From Morella rubra (taxonomy: Eukaryota; Streptophyta; Magnoliopsida; Fagales; Myricaceae): 64,000 nt of DNA. The notes under the pieces were generated by a model. That model had not been told where the DNA came from. It ran no database searches and was given only the letters and a program-made list of their open reading frames with translations. The stretch's first letter is position 1. Every line of letters begins with the position of its first letter. Below are positions 57,925 through 64,000 of this stretch, piece after piece. A program made the translations under genes and the position numbers. The stretch spans positions 12,099,187 through 12,163,186 of the forward strand of contig CM025853.1 in the NCBI GenBank assembly GCA_003952965.2, given 5' to 3'.

Positions 57925-59119
57925 CTAGCTCCCCTTTGAAAAGTTTTTCCTCTTCCAAAGATATGAAATCAGGTTTTCCAAAGTCAAGAAGAATTCTGAG
58001 AACCTGATTTCATGTCAATGAGTTCGAGAGTAAGAAGAGTTTCTCGTAATTTACTGTGTTTTCTTTAATCTTATGCGTTGGCTTTTTCTCTCTCGAGTTT
58101 TATTTCTTGGATCTCTCCAATCTCGGCCAAACACATGGTTTGTTTTCTCGCTCCAAGTTTTTATATGTCCACTTCTTCTCCTTAAAACCAAAAAATAAAA
58201 TAAAATAAGTTTTTTTAAATGGATCAAGTAGTTTACTATTCACAGATTTTTCTTCCACTGCTAAGGGAGTTTCTATTTTAATTATTACTAACGAATCAAA
58301 TTATCATCATCATTTATAATTTTTTAGAATTGAGAAAGAGACTCTATAGCATGATCTTACAACATTTAAGGATTTTTTGCGCGTGTCTGTCTCAATCAAA
58401 TCATATAATTCGGATAAAAAAACTATGAAAGATAATTATACTCTCTCAAGTAATAGGTCTGAAATAGTTTAGAATTTATTTTGTATAAAACTATAATGTA
58501 ATATTTAATTAATCATTCCACCTAGATATATTATTCTCTTTTTTTTTTTTTGGTGGAAACAAAAAAATTGAATAAGTCACATCTATTTGTCTTTGATATA
58601 TTCTAACATATTTTAGCAATTAATATACTACTAAATTAGAGTCAAATGATATTCTGTTTCATATGCTTTACATCCTATTAATTAAATATATTACTAGATG
58701 TTTACATGTCTTGTTCTACAATATATCTAATTAGTTGATGTTCTCTTATTCATCTAAAAAGGGTAGACAATATTATGTCTTTTTTCCCTCTTTGCCAATC
58801 CCCTCCAGCCTCCCTTTTGGCTCCTGCCTTTTTTCCTTTAGGTAAAGGACCTTGGATTTAATGTCCACCAAAGACTCACACGCGCTGTTCCGTTGTCATC
58901 CTCAGCCGCCGACCTGCCACCCCGATCCACCAGATCGACTTTCAGGTTTCAGTGCATGGGCTAAAATATCTTGCAATATTTGGAATCTTTCCTTACTCTT
59001 CTAAAATCTAGGGCTCCTCCATTCTCTTAATAAAGGTGGAATTCCTGTTTATAAGGAGTTGACATTGCTTCCTTCCCTCAGCTAGTGTTGTTCCGTTGTA
59101 AAAAATCTTCAAAATAAAA
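57925..59119. other. 5' flank of the kinase gene and AT-rich spacer
   Basis: The kinase promoter should lie within the first few hundred bp above 57924 (CT/AG-rich leader-like stretches near 58080-58200). No sure TATA box is named. 58200-59119 shows no gene. Confidence 0.45.
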
Positions 59120-60640
59120 AAAAAAAAATGATAGTTGGTTAGATTAGATTTTATTGGATCAATAAAAAGTTAGTGAAATTTTGCAAAGATATTTGATTAT
59201 AAATTAATTTTAGTGTAATTTGAAAAAAAAAAGTGTTAGAGAAATTATTTGATAGATAAAATAAAATAGAAATGATTAATGAAATTTATTTAATAACAAA
59301 ATATTGAAGTTTGATGAAAAACATTTAGTGAGAAGATTTGATTGATTTTTTTTAAAAAAAAAAAAAATATTAGATTTTGAAAATTTGATAAAAATTATGT
59401 GAAAAGGTATTAAAAGTTAGTTTTTTTTTTTTTTTTTTTTAGATCTTGGAGTTGGTTGTAAATTTTTTTACTTTCAAAATATTCACTTAAAATGGTAAAT
59501 TTTTCTTCCTAGTCAAACATCACCTAATCCAACTTTCCTTGACCCTGAAATCAAGAAACTATGCGACTGGACTAAAGTTGGGATCCATTTGCCTTTTTGT
59601 TTTATATTTTTCTGGCACTTTTCTGTATTGGTTTTATTAATATAAGATAAAATCCTTCTTGCTTGAAGGAAGCAAAAGAAGAAAAAGGTAGACATGTCTA
59701 GGAGTCAAAGCAAGCATTGTGCTTTGCTTAGATCTAGCTCTTCAATTAGACCCAGCTGCATGATACACTCATACGAGGTGGAATTATCGGAATTTGGGGG
59801 CGCGGATAGCAATGACGGGGAAGAGAAGATCTTTTGACGTGATTCTTACAGTTATGTATGGTTGAAAAAAAAAATCTTCAAAATTTGTAACCAATTTGAT
59901 AGTTATATGAATATTTAGGTATATTATAATTTTATTAGTGTTTGGAAAAGAATTGGTCAAAATATTTGATTATAAAATTGATTTTTATTGGACTTTTAAA
60001 AAAAGTGTAATGGTGATGAAATTTTTTAATAAAAAATATTAGAAATTGATAAAAATATATATATAGAGAGAGAGAGAGAGAAATTAAGTTGATTTTTTTT
60101 ATTTAGAAAAAATATTAAAATTTGTGTGAAAAGGTATTGAAGTTTGTGGTGAATTTTTTGAAATTTTGAATGTTAAATTGTAAGGACATGTTCGTTTGCA
60201 AAAGTATTATAAAATATAAATGTATTCAACAAAATTTACGAAACGAGCATCCAAAATCTCAAAAATTTCATACACAAATATCAATACCTTTTACACAATT
60301 TTCAACAAATTTTTACACAATCTCCTGTACCTTTTCACAAAAATTATAACAAATCTTCTTTCTTTATACTTTTTCACTTAATTTCAATACTTTTTTTATT
60401 AAACAATTGCATCAAATCATTTCTCTCTACTCCTCTTTATAAGCTCCAACGAAAATTAAATATCTTTAAAATTTATTTCCAACCTTTATACAAAAACTTA
60501 TAAAACTCTAATCCACATAAATATTAAAAATTCTATCAAAATCTTAAAATCTTCCAATTTTTTAAAAAACGAACATCCTTAATTTTGTTGCCTTCAAAAT
60601 GTTCACTCAAAATGTTGAATCCTTCTTCCTAACCAAGGTC
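59120..60640. repeat. two diverged copies of an AT-rich element, the second split by a MITE
   Basis: About 59120-59515 and 59880-60180 plus 60588-60640 share ordered words: ATATTTGATTATAAA, GTGAAAAGGTATT, and TTCAAAAT.TTCACT followed by TTCTTCCTA. The second copy is interrupted at about 60181. Neither codes for a protein. Confidence 0.55.
60182..60586. mobile_element. MITE-like insertion of about 400 bp
   Basis: The left end AAGGACATGTTCGTTTGC and the right end, inverted AAGGATGTTCGTTTTTT, form an imperfect terminal inverted repeat. It divides the repeat described above. The superfamily is unclear, since only TAA/TTA-type bases flank it. Confidence 0.5.
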
Positions 60641-61512
60641 CAAATCAATGAGAAGAAATCAATGGGGGTTGAGAGGCGGCGGTTTACCCTCTAGCGGATG
60701 TCAGCAGTACAAGTCGAGCGCAGTCTCTTCCCCAAAGAATAACTACGTACACTGTATAACTTATACGTGTGTATTATTGTTCAAAATTTCAAGAAACTTG
60801 GAGTGCTCTCAGGCGAATCCAGATCAAGCTGCTCTCAGTCAAACCTAAAAGAAATTGTGTTTTTTTATGTAACCCAAAAGAAACTTTTCCCTTTCTTCAC
60901 GCAATGCTTAGCAATATAATCACTTGCTCAGATAGGAAATAGAAAAGAGAACAAGAAAAAAGTATAATAATTACTTGCTTAGGGCGAAACCTATGACTGG
61001 TCAGTCTTTGAAAAGAAGTAAAACCATTCACTCTGCCCCAGAAAATGAAAAACAAGGAAAAAACCTTTCACTCTTTGGGAAACACTCGTATTTAATAATT
61101 TAAACTAGGCGAGGGCTGAAGGTCAGAGATGCTACCATCATCCCTTGCCACTCGCTGAAAATGAACAATATTGGAATTGAAACTTTCTTGTTTCCAAAGA
61201 AAAAATGGCTAAACCTTTTAAGGGTTCATGTAAGTGAAATGTCTTTTTGAAAAATGAAATAGCAAATTGTCACATTTCTCACAGAGTAGCACAATATATA
61301 GCACCATCTAAAACGCCCAAAACCTAAAAGGTTACCCTCTTTATGCATAGGATACACGGAAAATCCTCTGTGATTCTGTCGATACTTGTGCCACCAACTG
61401 CAGATTAGAATCTCAATCCAAAACAATCCGTGATAAGTGAAACCTGTGCAACTTATTGTCTAGATAGTCTCAATATGAGTGTTACTAAACATGTGCCAAC
61501 GTTCGTAAGCAA
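60641..61512 (-). other. 3' flank and probable 3' UTR of agmatine deiminase
   Basis: No coding sequence is seen on either strand. The 3' UTR must begin at 61512; its end is not marked by a clear signal. Confidence 0.45.

Positions 61513-64000
<2,488 letters not shown>

Overview
This is nuclear DNA of a dicot-type flowering plant. The evidence is spliced genes with GT-AG introns, AT-rich spacers, and dense Ty1/copia, Ty3/gypsy-type, L1, Mutator, CACTA, MITE and SINE remains. No species can be named from the sequence alone.

Layout. (1) 1-1.9 kb, minus strand: a short decayed TAF5 fragment, then the 5' exons of an unrecognised gene with an E2F-like site upstream. (2) 2.0-3.6 kb: an AT-rich tandem duplication, the right end of a CACTA element, and an L1 RNase H remnant. 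(3) 4.5-22 kb: three diverged copies (A, B, C) of a unit of about 4.5 kb, each carrying one member of a small secreted-protein family that I do not recognise. Only copy C is intact in the expected frame, A has a compensated double frameshift, and B is broken. MULE, LTR, MITE and CACTA-like insertions lie in and between the units. (4) 22.3-32.5 kb, minus strand: a CONSTANS-like (B-box) gene split by a 9.4 kb copia element with a matching 5-bp target duplication (GGGCC). That element itself carries a solo LTR, a Mutator MITE and a truncated second copia in opposite orientation. (5) 33-51.3 kb: an L1 LINE, an LTR fragment, and one minus-strand copia element broken up by four solo LTRs (2.0, 1.7, 1.3 and 4.1 kb). 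Two of the four have perfect 5-bp target duplications. (6) 51.3-64 kb: the gene-like end, with a six-exon STK16/NAK-type protein kinase and the 3' half of an agmatine deiminase gene, both on the minus strand. A SINE with an 18-bp target duplication sits in an agmatine deiminase intron.

Only the kinase and agmatine deiminase look like ordinary working genes. The kinase is probably anchored to membranes by lipid and agmatine deiminase belongs to polyamine synthesis. Nothing suggests they work together. The best candidate for something undescribed is the A/B/C secreted-protein family. The COL gene inactivation and the dated nest of insertions are the best-supported structural observations.
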